A DNA stretch of 64,000 bases from Oscillospiraceae bacterium Marseille-Q3528 (GCA_018223385.1 JAGTTR010000005.1:95977-159976); one strand, 5' to 3'; shown: positions 25,980 through 34,584, counted from the stretch's first letter. Made by a program: numbers and translations. The notes: generated from the letters alone by a model not told the origin.

Positions 25980-27003
25980 AATCGTCAGCCTCCTCCAGGT
26001 CCAGTCCGTGTTCTCTTAAATAAGCTTTCATTTCTTCAGCGTGTTTGCTGTCGGCAGGGATCTCCAGGATCATCTCGCCCTTGGCAACGCCACCGACATT
26101 CTTTGTATCTGCCTTCAGAATGTTCACAGGCTCTTTAAAAGTCAGGATTAAATTGGAAATAACAGGCTCGAAAGCGGAATTCTCGGAAAATACGATCCGT
26201 ATCTTCTCTCCGCTCTGGATCAGCGGCCGTGATAACATCGCGTCGGAATCCACATCCTGTCCGCGGTCTTTGCGGATCAGCTCCCGGGCTACCTGAGATC
26301 TGGGATGTGTGAAGATCTCAGAAACCAGACCTTCTTCCTCTACCACGCCTTCCTTCATGATGGCCACGCGGTTACAGATTTCGCGGACAACAGACATCTG
26401 GTGGGTGATGATCACGATGGTAATACCAAACCGGCGGTTGATATCCTTCAGAAGCTCCAGGATCGAGGAGGTCGTCTGGGGATCCAGCGCACTGGTGGCC
26501 TCGTCACAGAGCAGGATCTTCGGGTCGGAGGCCAGGGCTCTTGCAATGGCAACCCTCTGCTTCTGACCGCCGGAAAGCTGTGACGGATAAGCATTTACCT
26601 TGTCTTTTAAGTCAACCAGTTCCAGCAGCTCAATGGCGCGTTCTCTGGCTTCTTTCTTTTTCTTTCCCTGTATGTAAAGCGGGAAACAGACATTTTCCAG
26701 AACAGATTTCTGCATGAGCAGATTGAAGTGCTGGAAAATCATGCCGATCTGCTGGCGCTGTGCCCGGAGCTCCTTCTCGGAAAAATCAGCCAGGGACTTG
26801 CCGCGGATCAGCACCCGGCCCGAGGTGGGAACCTCCAGAAAATTCATACACCGTACCAGGGTACTTTTTCCTGCGCCGGACATTCCAATGATACCGAAAA
26901 TATCGCCCGATTCAATGGAAAGACTGATGTTTTTTAATGCATTTACCTCTCCGTATTTGGAGTGGTAAGTTTTGCTCACATTTTCAATAACAATTTCAGA
27001 CAT
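25966..27003 (-). CDS. metN: Methionine ABC transporter ATPase MetN
   Basis: A 345-residue ATPase. Walker A is GMSGAGKST, the signature LSGGQKQR, Walker B ILLCDEATSALD and the switch ITHQM. The C-terminal 75 or so residues form a NIL domain, the methionine-sensing domain that inhibits transport when internal methionine is high. First gene of the operon; about 100 bases separate it from the upstream LysR gene. Confidence 0.94.
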   Translation of the reverse strand: MSEIVIENVSKTYHSKYGEVNALKNISLSIESGDIFGIIGMSGAGKSTLVRCMNFLEVPTSGRVLIRGKSLADFSEKELRAQRQQIGMIFQHFNLLMQKSVLENVCFPLYIQGKKKKEARERAIELLELVDLKDKVNAYPSQLSGGQKQRVAIARALASDPKILLCDEATSALDPQTTSSILELLKDINRRFGITIVIITHQMSVVREICNRVAIMKEGVVEEEGLVSEIFTHPRSQVARELIRKDRGQDVDSDAMLSRPLIQSGEKIRIVFSENSAFEPVISNLILTFKEPVNILKADTKNVGGVAKGEMILEIPADSKHAEEMKAYLREHGLDLEEADDYVDE

Positions 27004-27089
27004 GTCTTCACCTTTCTAACTTTGCTTGGTGCTTTTTTAATATAGCACGTTGTTTCCCAAAATGCTAATTCAAAAAACTTACAGCTGGC

Positions 27090-27106
27090 TATAGGATAAA
27101 ACTATA
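27090..27106 (-). promoter_or_regulatory. MET-box-like palindrome upstream of metN
   Basis: On the minus strand TATAGTTTTATCCTATA is a 17-base palindrome with 5-bp arms. It closely resembles the streptococcal MET-box (TATAGTTTnAAACTATA) bound by MtaR/MetR. It overlaps the stop codon of the lysR gene and lies about 90 bases before metN. Confidence 0.55.
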
Positions 27107-28013
27107 ACAAACCTTTGTCGCGGAATTTGGAGATTTCCGCCAGATACTGCTGGCCAATGCGGCTGATCTTGGTGCCCTTGCGGGCCAGGTAGCCGATGGT
27201 CATGACCTCATTGGAATCCAGCTTTACGGCACAGTAGTCCGAACCGTTGAGCTCCTCGCAGATGATGCCGGAGCACAGCGTGTAGGCGTTCAGGCCGATC
27301 ATCAGGTTCAGCAGCGTGGCCCGGTCGTTGGCCTTGATGATCCGTTTGTATTCATAGGTGCTCAAAACCTCTTCCGCAAAATAAAAGGAGCCGTGAGCGC
27401 CCTGATCGAAGGACAGGCACGGGTATTCCCGCAGATCCTCCAGCGAGATCAGCTCCTGGTTGGCCAGCGGATGGCCCTTCCACAGATATACATAAATGCC
27501 GCAGCGCAGCAGTTCGTGGAATTCCAGACCGCAGTCCCGGAACAGCTTGTACAGCACCTTCTGATTGAAATCGTTCACATACAGAATGCCGATCTCGCTG
27601 CGGAAATTTTTCACATCGTCGATGACGTCATAGGTCTTTGTTTCATGCACGGCGAATTCATATTCATCCATGCCGAACTGCTTCACCAGCTCCACGAAAG
27701 CGCTGACTGCGAACGTATAGTGCTGCATGGAAACGCTGAATTTCTTTTTGGTTTTTTCCTTGGCGATGTATTTGGATTCCATGAGCTGGTACTGTTCCAG
27801 CAGCATGCGGGCGTAGCCGATGAATTCCTCGCCCTCCGGTGTCAGGGCAATGCCCCGGTTCGTCCGCAGAAAAAGCTCCGTGCCGGTCTCGTCCTCCAGC
27901 TCCCGGATCGCCGCAGACAGGCTGGGCTGGGAGATGAACAAAAGCCGGGCGGCCTCGTTCATGGAACCGGCTTCCGCCACCGTCACCGCATATTTACATT
28001 GGGTCAGAGTCAT
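27102..28013 (-). CDS. LysR-family regulator, MtaR/MetR-like
   Basis: A 303-residue LysR regulator with an N-terminal helix-turn-helix (NEAARLLFISQPSLSAAIRELE). The effector region contains SMQHYTFAVSAFVELV, IGILYVNDFNQKVLY and IYVYLWKGHPLA, which parallel the streptococcal methionine regulator MtaR. It is immediately upstream of metN-metI-metQ on the same strand, and a MET-box-like site lies between them, so it probably activates methionine uptake. It starts 24 bases after the acyltransferase stop with AGGGAGG, so it may also be read from that promoter. Confidence 0.82.
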   Translation of the reverse strand: MTLTQCKYAVTVAEAGSMNEAARLLFISQPSLSAAIRELEDETGTELFLRTNRGIALTPEGEEFIGYARMLLEQYQLMESKYIAKEKTKKKFSVSMQHYTFAVSAFVELVKQFGMDEYEFAVHETKTYDVIDDVKNFRSEIGILYVNDFNQKVLYKLFRDCGLEFHELLRCGIYVYLWKGHPLANQELISLEDLREYPCLSFDQGAHGSFYFAEEVLSTYEYKRIIKANDRATLLNLMIGLNAYTLCSGIICEELNGSDYCAVKLDSNEVMTIGYLARKGTKISRIGQQYLAEISKFRDKGLL

Positions 28014-28037
28014 AGCATTCCTCCCTTAGCACACGTT

Positions 28038-29078
28038 TTATGGGAAAAGGATTTTTCCTAGGTACGGGATCTTTTTCACAAGTAAAACCACCGCCAGCGC
28101 GATGAAGTACACCGGGATCTCGCCAAACAGCTGCCAGCCGTAAGAATACGTTTCCACGCCGGTGACCATACCGAACAGCTCCATGGTCAGCATGTGGATC
28201 AGGTAAACGCCGAAGCTGGCGCCGGACACCACCGAGAGGATCTTCCGCGCCCGGTCATTGTCCAGCAGCCGGAACTGCCGGTTTCGGAAAAATAAAAACA
28301 CAGTGATGGCAAATCCGTAGCTGGCGAAAGACTGGTAGTCGATGAGGTCTTTGTCCAGGCCGCCCTTGATGGCAGACATGGAAATCGTTCCTCTATACAT
28401 ATAGAAGGCACAGGCGATGCCCACCGCATAAATGCAGGCACACACCGGCCCGGAAAGCTTCCTGTTGGCCAGATAGTAACCCAGCAGCGCATAGGGCAGG
28501 AACCCCATAGCCATGGGAAAAATAATATGCTCGCTGTAGCCTAAATTGATCTGATCGGCAAAAAACGGGAAAATTGAGGTAAAGAAAATCCCCATGCCTG
28601 CCAGATAGAGAAAATACTTGTCATTCTTCCTGCCGCCCTGGGCGATCAGGGACAGCACCGGGATGCAAAGATAAATGGAAAACAGCGGGAAGAAAAACCA
28701 GTACACGGTCTCGATGCTGGACGTCAGAAAAAGAAATACCACATGCTGAAAATCCTCCAGTTCCACCAGACCCTGGCTGCACTGTTTGACAAGCAGGATG
28801 CCGCTCCAGATCAGCAGCGGGATCAGCGTCCGCAGAAACCGGCGTTTGATAAATTCTGCCGTGGAATACTTCTCTCGGTAATTCATCAGGTTTGCCCCGG
28901 AGATCATGAAAAAAGCAGGCACTGCGAAGTGACAGATCACCTGAACGAACAGGCTCAGACGCCACAGACCGGCTCCCGGATCGTAAGAATACAGAACCGA
29001 GTTGCAGTGGAGCCAGATCACACAGATGCAGGCCAGAATATTCAAAACATCAAAATATAAAATTCGTTTCTGAGGCAT
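28038..29078 (-). CDS. Acyltransferase family 3 membrane protein
   Basis: A 346-residue integral membrane acyltransferase with about ten hydrophobic segments. It opens ILYFDVLNILACICVIWLH, where the family's catalytic-type His follows the first segment; FMISGANLM is the second conserved region. Members O-acetylate cell-surface sugars or peptidoglycan. ATG 29078 is chosen with AAAGGA ten bases before it. A 15-residue longer frame from 29123 (MSKNELRSSGK) is encoded by a partial leader-element copy and is probably not a native N-terminus. Specific acceptor unknown. Confidence 0.8.
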   Translation of the reverse strand: MPQKRILYFDVLNILACICVIWLHCNSVLYSYDPGAGLWRLSLFVQVICHFAVPAFFMISGANLMNYREKYSTAEFIKRRFLRTLIPLLIWSGILLVKQCSQGLVELEDFQHVVFLFLTSSIETVYWFFFPLFSIYLCIPVLSLIAQGGRKNDKYFLYLAGMGIFFTSIFPFFADQINLGYSEHIIFPMAMGFLPYALLGYYLANRKLSGPVCACIYAVGIACAFYMYRGTISMSAIKGGLDKDLIDYQSFASYGFAITVFLFFRNRQFRLLDNDRARKILSVVSGASFGVYLIHMLTMELFGMVTGVETYSYGWQLFGEIPVYFIALAVVLLVKKIPYLGKILFP

Positions 29079-29085
29079 GAAGGAT

Positions 29086-29176
29086 TGATCCTTTCCGCTG
29101 CTGCGCAGCTCATTTTTGCTCATGAAAAGGCGCTGGTTTCGTATATTCGTGTATTGCAGAAATCATCACAGTTCAC
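29086..29176 (-). repeat. Partial second copy of the leader element (C2)
   Basis: The plus-strand block CCGCTGCTGCGCAGCTCATT followed by TTTGCTCAT occurs at 29095-29123 and again at 29212-29240 inside copy C. The first occurrence lacks one boundary and lies between full copy C and the acyltransferase gene, so the element is tandemly duplicated here. Confidence 0.7.
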
Positions 29177-29240
29177 ACGCGCCATTCGCAAAACCGCATC
29201 TGCGATGCTCTCCGCTGCTGCGCAGCTCATTTTTGCTCAT
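29166..29240 (-). CDS. Conserved 24-codon open frame inside leader element C
   Basis: On the minus strand an ATG at 29240 opens a 24-codon frame beginning MSKNELRSSGEH and containing CGFANGA, with AAGGGAG nine bases upstream. It matches the 21-codon frame of copy B at most positions. The partial copy C2 repeats the first codons and runs in frame into the acyltransferase. Translation is unproven. Confidence 0.3.
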   Translation of the reverse strand: MSKNELRSSGEHRRCGFANGACEL

Positions 29241-29326
29241 AACAAGGCGCTCCCTTCGTAGATTTACGCAGACAAATTTTTATGCAAGCATAAAATTTGC
29301 CCGCATCAATCTACGAGTGAACTGTA
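29167..29326 (-). repeat. Hairpin-rich leader element, copy C (upstream of acyltransferase)
   Basis: Bounded by ACAGTTCAC (29168-29176) and GTGAACTGT (29317-29325), with the same termini and almost the same length as copy B. Its stem AAATTTTATGC/GCATAAAAATTT replaces CATGC/GCATG of copy B with TATGC/GCATA, a compensating change. GCTGC-GCA-GCAGC is the second stem. It reads toward the acyltransferase gene and begins right after a promoter. Confidence 0.85.
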
Positions 29327-29332
29327 TCCCTA

Positions 29333-29361
29333 AATATACCATGAATACGGGATTTTTACAA
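29333..29361 (-). promoter_or_regulatory. Promoter in front of leader element C
   Basis: On the minus strand TTGTAA (29356-29361) and TATATT (29333-29338) are 17 bases apart. The -35 overlaps the stop codon of the phosphatase gene. Transcription would start at or near the outer terminus of element C. Confidence 0.6.
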
Positions 29362-30189
29362 GGTTTTCAGCAGCTTTTCGATGGTCTGAGCGACCCCGTC
29401 TTCTGCGTTGGAGGCAGTGACCATATCCGCGATCTGTTTCAGGATTTCCGCCGCATTTCCCATGGCAACTCCGATACCGGCAAAGGACAGCATCTCCGCA
29501 TCGTTTTCCGCATCGCCGAAGGCCATAACCTGGGCGGAAGTAATGCCAAGCAGCTGCGTCAGTACCCGAAGGGCACTTTCCTTGGAAGCTGATCCTGCGG
29601 CAAATTCAATGAAATGGGGGGCGGAGGAGGTTACATACAGATCAGGAATCTTTCCGGCTGCTTCCCGCAGAGCGGCTCTCGCTTCGGGGGCTGTCAGCAC
29701 GGCACTGATCCCTTCGACCGGAGCAGAACTGCTGCGGATCAGCTGCCCCATGTTCGGGCAGGGGCGACGGGTGGCCTGCACGTAGGCGCAGGAGCGGGGC
29801 GGCAGGTGAAAGGCCTCCGGATTTCCCACGTAATCCGCAGAGGCATAGGCAATGCCGTCGATATAAGCCTCAATGGGGCAGGAAAAAGTATCCAGCAGCG
29901 GCAGCAGCTGCTCCAGATTTTCCCGGCTCATGGCGTTGGTGTAGATGCGCTTTTCCTCCGGCATCTGGTAGATACCCGTGCCGTTGGAGGTGATGATATA
30001 GCTGATGGCGGGAAGTGCCACCACATCCGCAGGCAGCGCACAAAAGGCCCGCCCGGTGGCGGCTGCGATGAAAATGCCCTGTTCGTGGGCGCAGGTAAGC
30101 GCCCGGGCTGACCGGGAGGTTAAAAGTCCTTTTTCATTTAACAGTGTACCGTCCAGATCCAGGGCGATGAGGCGGATGTCGTGCGTCAT
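29356..30189 (-). CDS. HAD-superfamily phosphatase, Cof-type
   Basis: A 277-residue cytoplasmic phosphatase. Motif I is LDLDGTL near residue 12, motif II ITSNGT, the motif III Lys lies near ASKESALRVL, and motif IV is GDAENDAEML. The large cap domain identifies the Cof/class IIB subfamily, which acts on sugar phosphates and FMN-like compounds. ATG 30189 has AAGGAAGG eight bases upstream; a 23-residue longer frame to 30258 is unlikely. It stands alone, divergent from the nucleotidyltransferase pair. Confidence 0.88.
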   Translation of the reverse strand: MTHDIRLIALDLDGTLLNEKGLLTSRSARALTCAHEQGIFIAAATGRAFCALPADVVALPAISYIITSNGTGIYQMPEEKRIYTNAMSRENLEQLLPLLDTFSCPIEAYIDGIAYASADYVGNPEAFHLPPRSCAYVQATRRPCPNMGQLIRSSSAPVEGISAVLTAPEARAALREAAGKIPDLYVTSSAPHFIEFAAGSASKESALRVLTQLLGITSAQVMAFGDAENDAEMLSFAGIGVAMGNAAEILKQIADMVTASNAEDGVAQTIEKLLKTL

Positions 30190-30370
30190 AGAGATGGCCT
30201 TCCTTCTATAAATAAGTATATTTATTTTACTGTAGGACAGAGGAACGGGGAATGTCAAGAAAAGGATGAGAATGTCGGAAGATGTTTGTCATTTAATACA
30301 ACTATACAATCAGCAAAAAATTGGCTATACTGTAAACATGAGAACCTGAAAACAGAGGGGATGGATTGTT

Positions 30371-30652
30371 ATGAATGTGATGCCAATTCCGGAATTGATC
30401 GCGCGGGTGACAGAAATTTGTAAAAGGAATGGAGTAAAGCGTCTGGATCTGTTTGGCTCTTTTGCGACCGGAACTGCACTGCCGACCAGTGACATTGATT
30501 TTGTGGTGTATGGCTGCAAGGATATCCTGAAGCTGGAAAAGGATTTGGAAGAAATTGACACGCTGCGTAAGATAGATGTATTTGATTTTGATCATATTCA
30601 TAATGAATATCTGCTGGAGGACATCAGAAAATATGGAAAACAAATATATTAA
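30371..30652 (+). CDS. Minimal nucleotidyltransferase (MNT) of a HEPT/MNT pair
   Basis: A 93-residue nucleotidyltransferase with the fold's signature GSFATGTALPTSDIDFVV (the GS motif and catalytic Asp pair). In HEPT/MNT toxin-antitoxin pairs such a protein AMPylates and neutralises the HEPT partner. The next gene overlaps it by 20 bases and encodes the partner. Complete and normal in length for the family. Confidence 0.87.
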   Translation: MNVMPIPELIARVTEICKRNGVKRLDLFGSFATGTALPTSDIDFVVYGCKDILKLEKDLEEIDTLRKIDVFDFDHIHNEYLLEDIRKYGKQIY

Positions 30653-31031
30653 CCGATATCATACTTTTTGCAAAACGTTGAAGAATCTGGAGAAAAGCCT
30701 TACAGCAGATCCAAAGGCTGATTTTGTGCTGGAGGGGACGGTTCTGAATTTTAACCTGACATTTGACATTGCCTGGAAGGTGATGAAGGATATTCTGGTG
30801 AAAAAGATGGGAATCCTGGATTTTGCGACAGGTTCTCCCAGAGAAACTTTGCAGCAGGCGTTTACCAACCGGCTGGTTGATGATGACCGGTGGATGCAGA
30901 TGCTGCGGGACAGAAATCAGTTGGCGCATGACTACGATGGGAGTTTTGCGGAGGAGAGATTTCAGGATATCATCCAGGTCTATTATCCGCTGATGGAGAA
31001 ATTTCGGGAGAGAGCGGCAGAGTATTATTGA
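30633..31031 (+). CDS. HEPT-domain protein, HI0074-like partner of the MNT
   Basis: A 132-residue all-helical protein of the nucleotidyltransferase substrate-binding family. RDRNQLAHDYD carries the R-x4-6-H motif that forms the RNase site in toxic HEPT proteins. The start overlaps the MNT gene and is supported by GGAGG 12 bases upstream. MNT preceding a HEPT of this type is the HI0073/HI0074 arrangement. Whether it is toxic here is unknown. Confidence 0.83.
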   Translation: MENKYINRYHTFCKTLKNLEKSLTADPKADFVLEGTVLNFNLTFDIAWKVMKDILVKKMGILDFATGSPRETLQQAFTNRLVDDDRWMQMLRDRNQLAHDYDGSFAEERFQDIIQVYYPLMEKFRERAAEYY

Positions 31032-31103
31032 TTCAGGTACGTTTACAAAATTCGACAAGCTGTGTAAAATAGAGCCAGAGATGTTTTTCAGGAAGGATTA
31101 CGA

Positions 31104-31724
31104 ATGATGGAACTGACATTTGCAGAGCAGGTAAAAATACTCCTGAAGCGGAGGAAGATGACGATAAAGGATCTGGCGGATCTGATCGAGGCGCAGACCG
31201 GGAAAAAAATGTCCCGGCAGAATCTGACGCAGCAGCTGGGCCGGGATAATTTTCAGGAAAAGGATATGCGCATGATCGCAGGGGTGCTGGGATGTGCCAT
31301 GCAGATCGCGATCATCAGCGACGATCTGGGAACGGATGGCCAGGTATCCTATGTGCCGCCCATGGAATATGGCGTAGCGTCCGGTTACGGGCAGCCGGAC
31401 TATGGCCTTTCTTCCGGTTATGGAGCGGCAGGCCGGGCACCGGCGGCGGAGGTTACCACGTCCCGGGACGGCAAGGTGGTGACCACGCTGATGAAGCACA
31501 ACCACCGGAAGAAGCCGATCCTGGGAGAGATCAATCCGCTGACCGGGGAGGAATACAGCAGCAATACGGTGCGCACCCATCCGGTGCTCAGCGGGTATGT
31601 ACAGGTGTACGATGACACCGAGCACAAATGGACGGATCTGGTGGAGGCGGATTTCCTGCGGTTCCAGGAGGAAAAGCACGCCATGATGGGCAAGGACTAC
31701 GAGCCGCCTATTTATATCGACTGA
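31104..31724 (+). CDS. XRE-type DNA-binding protein with disordered Gly/Tyr-rich middle
   Basis: A 206-residue protein. Residues about 5-65 form a helix-turn-helix (EQVKILLKRRKMTIKDLADLI, then SRQNLTQQLGRDNF). The middle is a Gly/Tyr/Pro-rich repeat-like segment (GYGQPDYGLSSGYGAAG), probably disordered. The C-terminus is a compact polar domain I do not recognise (HPVLSGYVQVYDD). Two ATGs are adjacent at 31104; GGAAGG supports it. The 3' end overlaps the convergent MATE gene by 13 bases. It lies 72 bases after the HEPT gene. Confidence 0.68.
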   Translation: MMELTFAEQVKILLKRRKMTIKDLADLIEAQTGKKMSRQNLTQQLGRDNFQEKDMRMIAGVLGCAMQIAIISDDLGTDGQVSYVPPMEYGVASGYGQPDYGLSSGYGAAGRAPAAEVTTSRDGKVVTTLMKHNHRKKPILGEINPLTGEEYSSNTVRTHPVLSGYVQVYDDTEHKWTDLVEADFLRFQEEKHAMMGKDYEPPIYID

Positions 31725-33106
31725 TCTTCTGCAGCTTCGGTCTGCTCTTCCTCCAGTTTTTTCAGATCCCGGAAAAACCGGAGCAGAAACGGAATGCAGC
31801 AGGCAACGGTGAGCAGGTCAGCCAGCATCTGTGTCATCTGTACGCCGGTCAGCTGCCAGTATTTGGGCAGGATCAGGATCAGCGGCAGGAAGAAGATGCC
31901 CTGTCTGGCAGAGGACAGGAAGGTGGCTGTCCAGTATTTCCCGATGGACTGGAACAGCATGTTGGCCATGACACTGATGGGAAGCAGCACCAGGGATACG
32001 CACTGGCAGCGCAGCGCGAAAGCGCCGATCTCGATCACCGCAGCGTCATCGCTGCGGAACAGCATCATGATCTGAGGCGCCAGCAGGAAACCGACAGCAG
32101 ACAATACGGCAAGCATACAGATTCCTACGGTCAGAGAGAACCGGAAGGATTCCCGCACGCGGCCGTATTTTTTTGCGCCGTAATTGTAGCCGACCACCGG
32201 CTGGAAGCCCTGGCCGAACCCGATCAGGGACGAGAAGATGAGCATAAAGCATTTGCCCACGATGGACATGGCGGCCACGGCAGCATCCCCGTAGGCAGCA
32301 GCGTTCACGTTCAGCAGTACGGTGGAAATGCTGGCGAGTCCCTGGCGGAACAGGGACGGCAGGCCGGTTTTGATGATGAGCAGGTAGGTTTCTGCGTCGG
32401 TGGCCACTTTGCGGATATGCAGGCGGATGATGGTCTTTTTGCGCAGAAAACAGGACAGCAGGATGAGAAAACTGATGAGCTGGGACAGGACGGTAGCGAT
32501 GGCAGCGCCGGCAATGCCCAGATCGAAGCCATAAATGAAGATCGGATCCAGAACGATGTTCAAAATGCCGCCAAAACTGATGCCGATCATGGAAAAGGTG
32601 GCTTTGCCCTCTGCCCGTAGGATATTGTTCAGCACATAGGAAGCACACATGATGGGCGCACCCATGAGGATATATCTGGCATAATCAATGGCATATGGCA
32701 GGATGGTGGGCGTGGCGCCAAGGGCGGTCATCAGGCCGGAAATGTAACGCAGGCCAAAGATGGTCAGCAGCAGGCCGAGAAACACAGAGGTATAGAAGGC
32801 GGTGGCGGAGAGTACCTGCGCCCGCTCTTCATTCTTCTGGCCCAGCAGCCGGGAAATATTGCTGCCCGCGCCCATGCCCAGGGCAAAGCCTACTGCCTGG
32901 ATCAGGGCCATCAGGGAGAATACGATGCCCACGGCACCGGCGGCACTGGTGCCGATCTGGGACACGAAATAAGTGTCGGCCATGTTGTACACCGCTGTCA
33001 CCAGCATGCTGATGATGGTGGGAATGGCCAGGCTGGAGATCAGCCGCCCCACCGGAGTGGTGGTCATTTTGATGTACTGCTGTTCGTTTTTGGTATCTGT
33101 ATGCAT
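31712..33106 (-). CDS. MATE-family efflux transporter (MepA-like)
   Basis: A 464-residue membrane protein with twelve predicted segments in two homologous halves. MADTYFVSQIGT and GFGQGFQPVVGYNYGAKKYGR are typical MATE segments of the MepA/NorM class, which export cationic drugs with Na+ or H+. No regulator is adjacent except the convergent XRE protein. Substrate cannot be read from sequence. Confidence 0.88.
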   Translation of the reverse strand: MHTDTKNEQQYIKMTTTPVGRLISSLAIPTIISMLVTAVYNMADTYFVSQIGTSAAGAVGIVFSLMALIQAVGFALGMGAGSNISRLLGQKNEERAQVLSATAFYTSVFLGLLLTIFGLRYISGLMTALGATPTILPYAIDYARYILMGAPIMCASYVLNNILRAEGKATFSMIGISFGGILNIVLDPIFIYGFDLGIAGAAIATVLSQLISFLILLSCFLRKKTIIRLHIRKVATDAETYLLIIKTGLPSLFRQGLASISTVLLNVNAAAYGDAAVAAMSIVGKCFMLIFSSLIGFGQGFQPVVGYNYGAKKYGRVRESFRFSLTVGICMLAVLSAVGFLLAPQIMMLFRSDDAAVIEIGAFALRCQCVSLVLLPISVMANMLFQSIGKYWTATFLSSARQGIFFLPLILILPKYWQLTGVQMTQMLADLLTVACCIPFLLRFFRDLKKLEEEQTEAAEDQSI

Positions 33107-33132
33107 GTGAAATCCCCCTCTTATTTTTTCCT

Positions 33133-33186
33133 AAAAAACAGCTGCCTTCGAAGAAAAATGCATTTTCTCCAGAAAGACAGCTGTTC
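33133..33186 (-). terminator. Terminator after mecA
   Basis: On the minus strand AACAGCTG pairs with CAGCTGTT around a large, partly paired centre (GAAAATGCATTTTTC), followed by TTTTTT. It ends the mecA transcript upstream of the MATE gene. Confidence 0.7.
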
Positions 33187-33227
33187 ATAAGCATTCTTAT
33201 GTGTTGTACGCTGTATGCTCCTTGCAG

Positions 33228-34007
33228 TTATACCTGCGCCAGCTTGCGGATGGCGTCGGTATCGATCATGCAGGAAAAGTGTTCATCCAGATATTCATCG
33301 GTCTGGTACGGCTGCCGGATGCAGGTACCATACTCAGAAAGAATGTTGCAGGATTTGTTGAAGTCCTCCAGCGGAGTACTTCCCCGCTTGATCCGCAGAT
33401 AGTATGTCTGCTCGGCCGGATCCTTGTAAAGGCTGCTGGGGCCGGTAAAAAAGGTATCCAGCACATGGGAAGCGTCGATGACGTGATCCAGGTTTCCGAA
33501 ACAGAACAGACGGATCAGTTCTTCTGCCTTCTTCCGGTTCTGACCGGTTCTGGAGGGCGCTTTGGCCGGGCCTTCGGAGGTCTGGGAAGCAGTCTCATCC
33601 TCCTCCTGGGCAGCTTCCGCTTCGGAGACCTTCTTCTGGAACATATCCAGGATCTCATCCGCACGCTCGGACAGGCCGATGGTGCTCAGACCGAGGATCT
33701 CATCCATCTCATCCTTCAGATGCGGGGCAAACCTGGAAAAACGGGTGTCCAGTTCTTCCGGATCCTCCACCTTCGTGACGAGTAGCACGACAGAATCGCG
33801 GGATACGGGAATTGCTTCTATCATCAGCGGAATATCTTCTGCCTCAAATCCAAATTCGGAAAACGCCTGCTGCATCATATCGCGGAACAGTAATTTGGCC
33901 TTGTCGGTGCCGTAGGCAAGCTCACTGAGCTTAATGTGCCGTGTCTCCAGATCTTCTCTGGTGAGCGTGCACTTGATCTGGTTGTCGCTCACTTTCTCAA
34001 TTCTCAT
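33228..34007 (-). CDS. mecA: MecA-like ClpC adaptor protein
   Basis: A 259-residue adaptor. The N-terminal domain (MRIEKVSDNQIKCTLTREDL) binds targets, a Ser/Glu-rich acidic linker covers about residues 110-165, and the C-terminal domain (EELIRLFCFGNLDHVIDAS) docks to the ClpC ATPase. MecA delivers regulators and other proteins for degradation and controls competence or sporulation in Bacillota. Transcribed alone, with AAGGATG upstream of the start. Confidence 0.88.
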   Translation of the reverse strand: MRIEKVSDNQIKCTLTREDLETRHIKLSELAYGTDKAKLLFRDMMQQAFSEFGFEAEDIPLMIEAIPVSRDSVVLLVTKVEDPEELDTRFSRFAPHLKDEMDEILGLSTIGLSERADEILDMFQKKVSEAEAAQEEDETASQTSEGPAKAPSRTGQNRKKAEELIRLFCFGNLDHVIDASHVLDTFFTGPSSLYKDPAEQTYYLRIKRGSTPLEDFNKSCNILSEYGTCIRQPYQTDEYLDEHFSCMIDTDAIRKLAQV

Positions 34008-34163
34008 ATTATCACATCCTTATAAAAGAATAGAAAACGCAGTTGTTACTATAGTATAAACAAAAACGGGCAGGATGTAAAGAATTTTGGACGGGGAATC
34101 CATATCCAATACGTGAAAAAAATGTGAAAAAATGATGAACACAGGATAAAAATGGAAAATGGC

Positions 34164-34192
34164 TTGTCAAGGTATCGGGCTGCGGATAAAAT
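34164..34192 (+). promoter_or_regulatory. Promoter of the small-gene unit at 34.2-34.9 kb
   Basis: TTGTCA (34164-34169) and TAAAAT (34187-34192) are separated by exactly 17 bases. It lies 38 bases upstream of the AAAGGAG-preceded ATG at 34230. Confidence 0.55.
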
Positions 34193-34229
34193 AGCAGTCA
34201 GAAAGTTTTTTCGGTATCGGAAAGGAGCG

Positions 34230-34565
34230 ATGAGGGGAGCATTTTCCGAAACACCGTTCATCTATTCTATTTTATGCAGATCTAAGGAAATCGTTTCAGA
34301 CAGAAAATGCACACTGTCTGTCTTATGGGAAGGAACACAGCCTGTCGTTTTGCCCCATATCCGGATCCTTTTCGGATCCAAACAATCATCAGAAACAGAC
34401 GATATAGTTGGAAAATGCGGGAAAGAATACCGGAGAGACCTTCTGACTTTCTGCCAAAAGGCAGCATCACATCCGAAACTGCACGGCGACGCGCCGGAAA
34501 CAAAAGGAAGCTGTCTGCTGTTTATATATCACGAACGGGCGCGGAGTAGCTGCAGAGCCGGGTGA
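34230..34565 (+). CDS. Hypothetical small protein, uncertain
   Basis: A 111-residue frame starting at an ATG with AAAGGAG seven bases upstream and a good promoter before it. The product (MRGAFSETPFIYSILCRSK) has no recognisable domain, is rich in Cys, Ser and basic residues and shows codon use unlike its neighbours, so it may not be translated. The next gene begins 19 bases after its stop with a strong ribosome site. I treat it as possible only. Confidence 0.3.
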   Translation: MRGAFSETPFIYSILCRSKEIVSDRKCTLSVLWEGTQPVVLPHIRILFGSKQSSETDDIVGKCGKEYRRDLLTFCQKAASHPKLHGDAPETKGSCLLFIYHERARSSCRAG

Positions 34566-34584
34566 AAAACAGAGGAGGTGTATA

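Noticed and set aside
27004..27101. SAM riboswitch or T-box before metN
   Set aside because: The 98-base gap is too short and lacks the core motifs.
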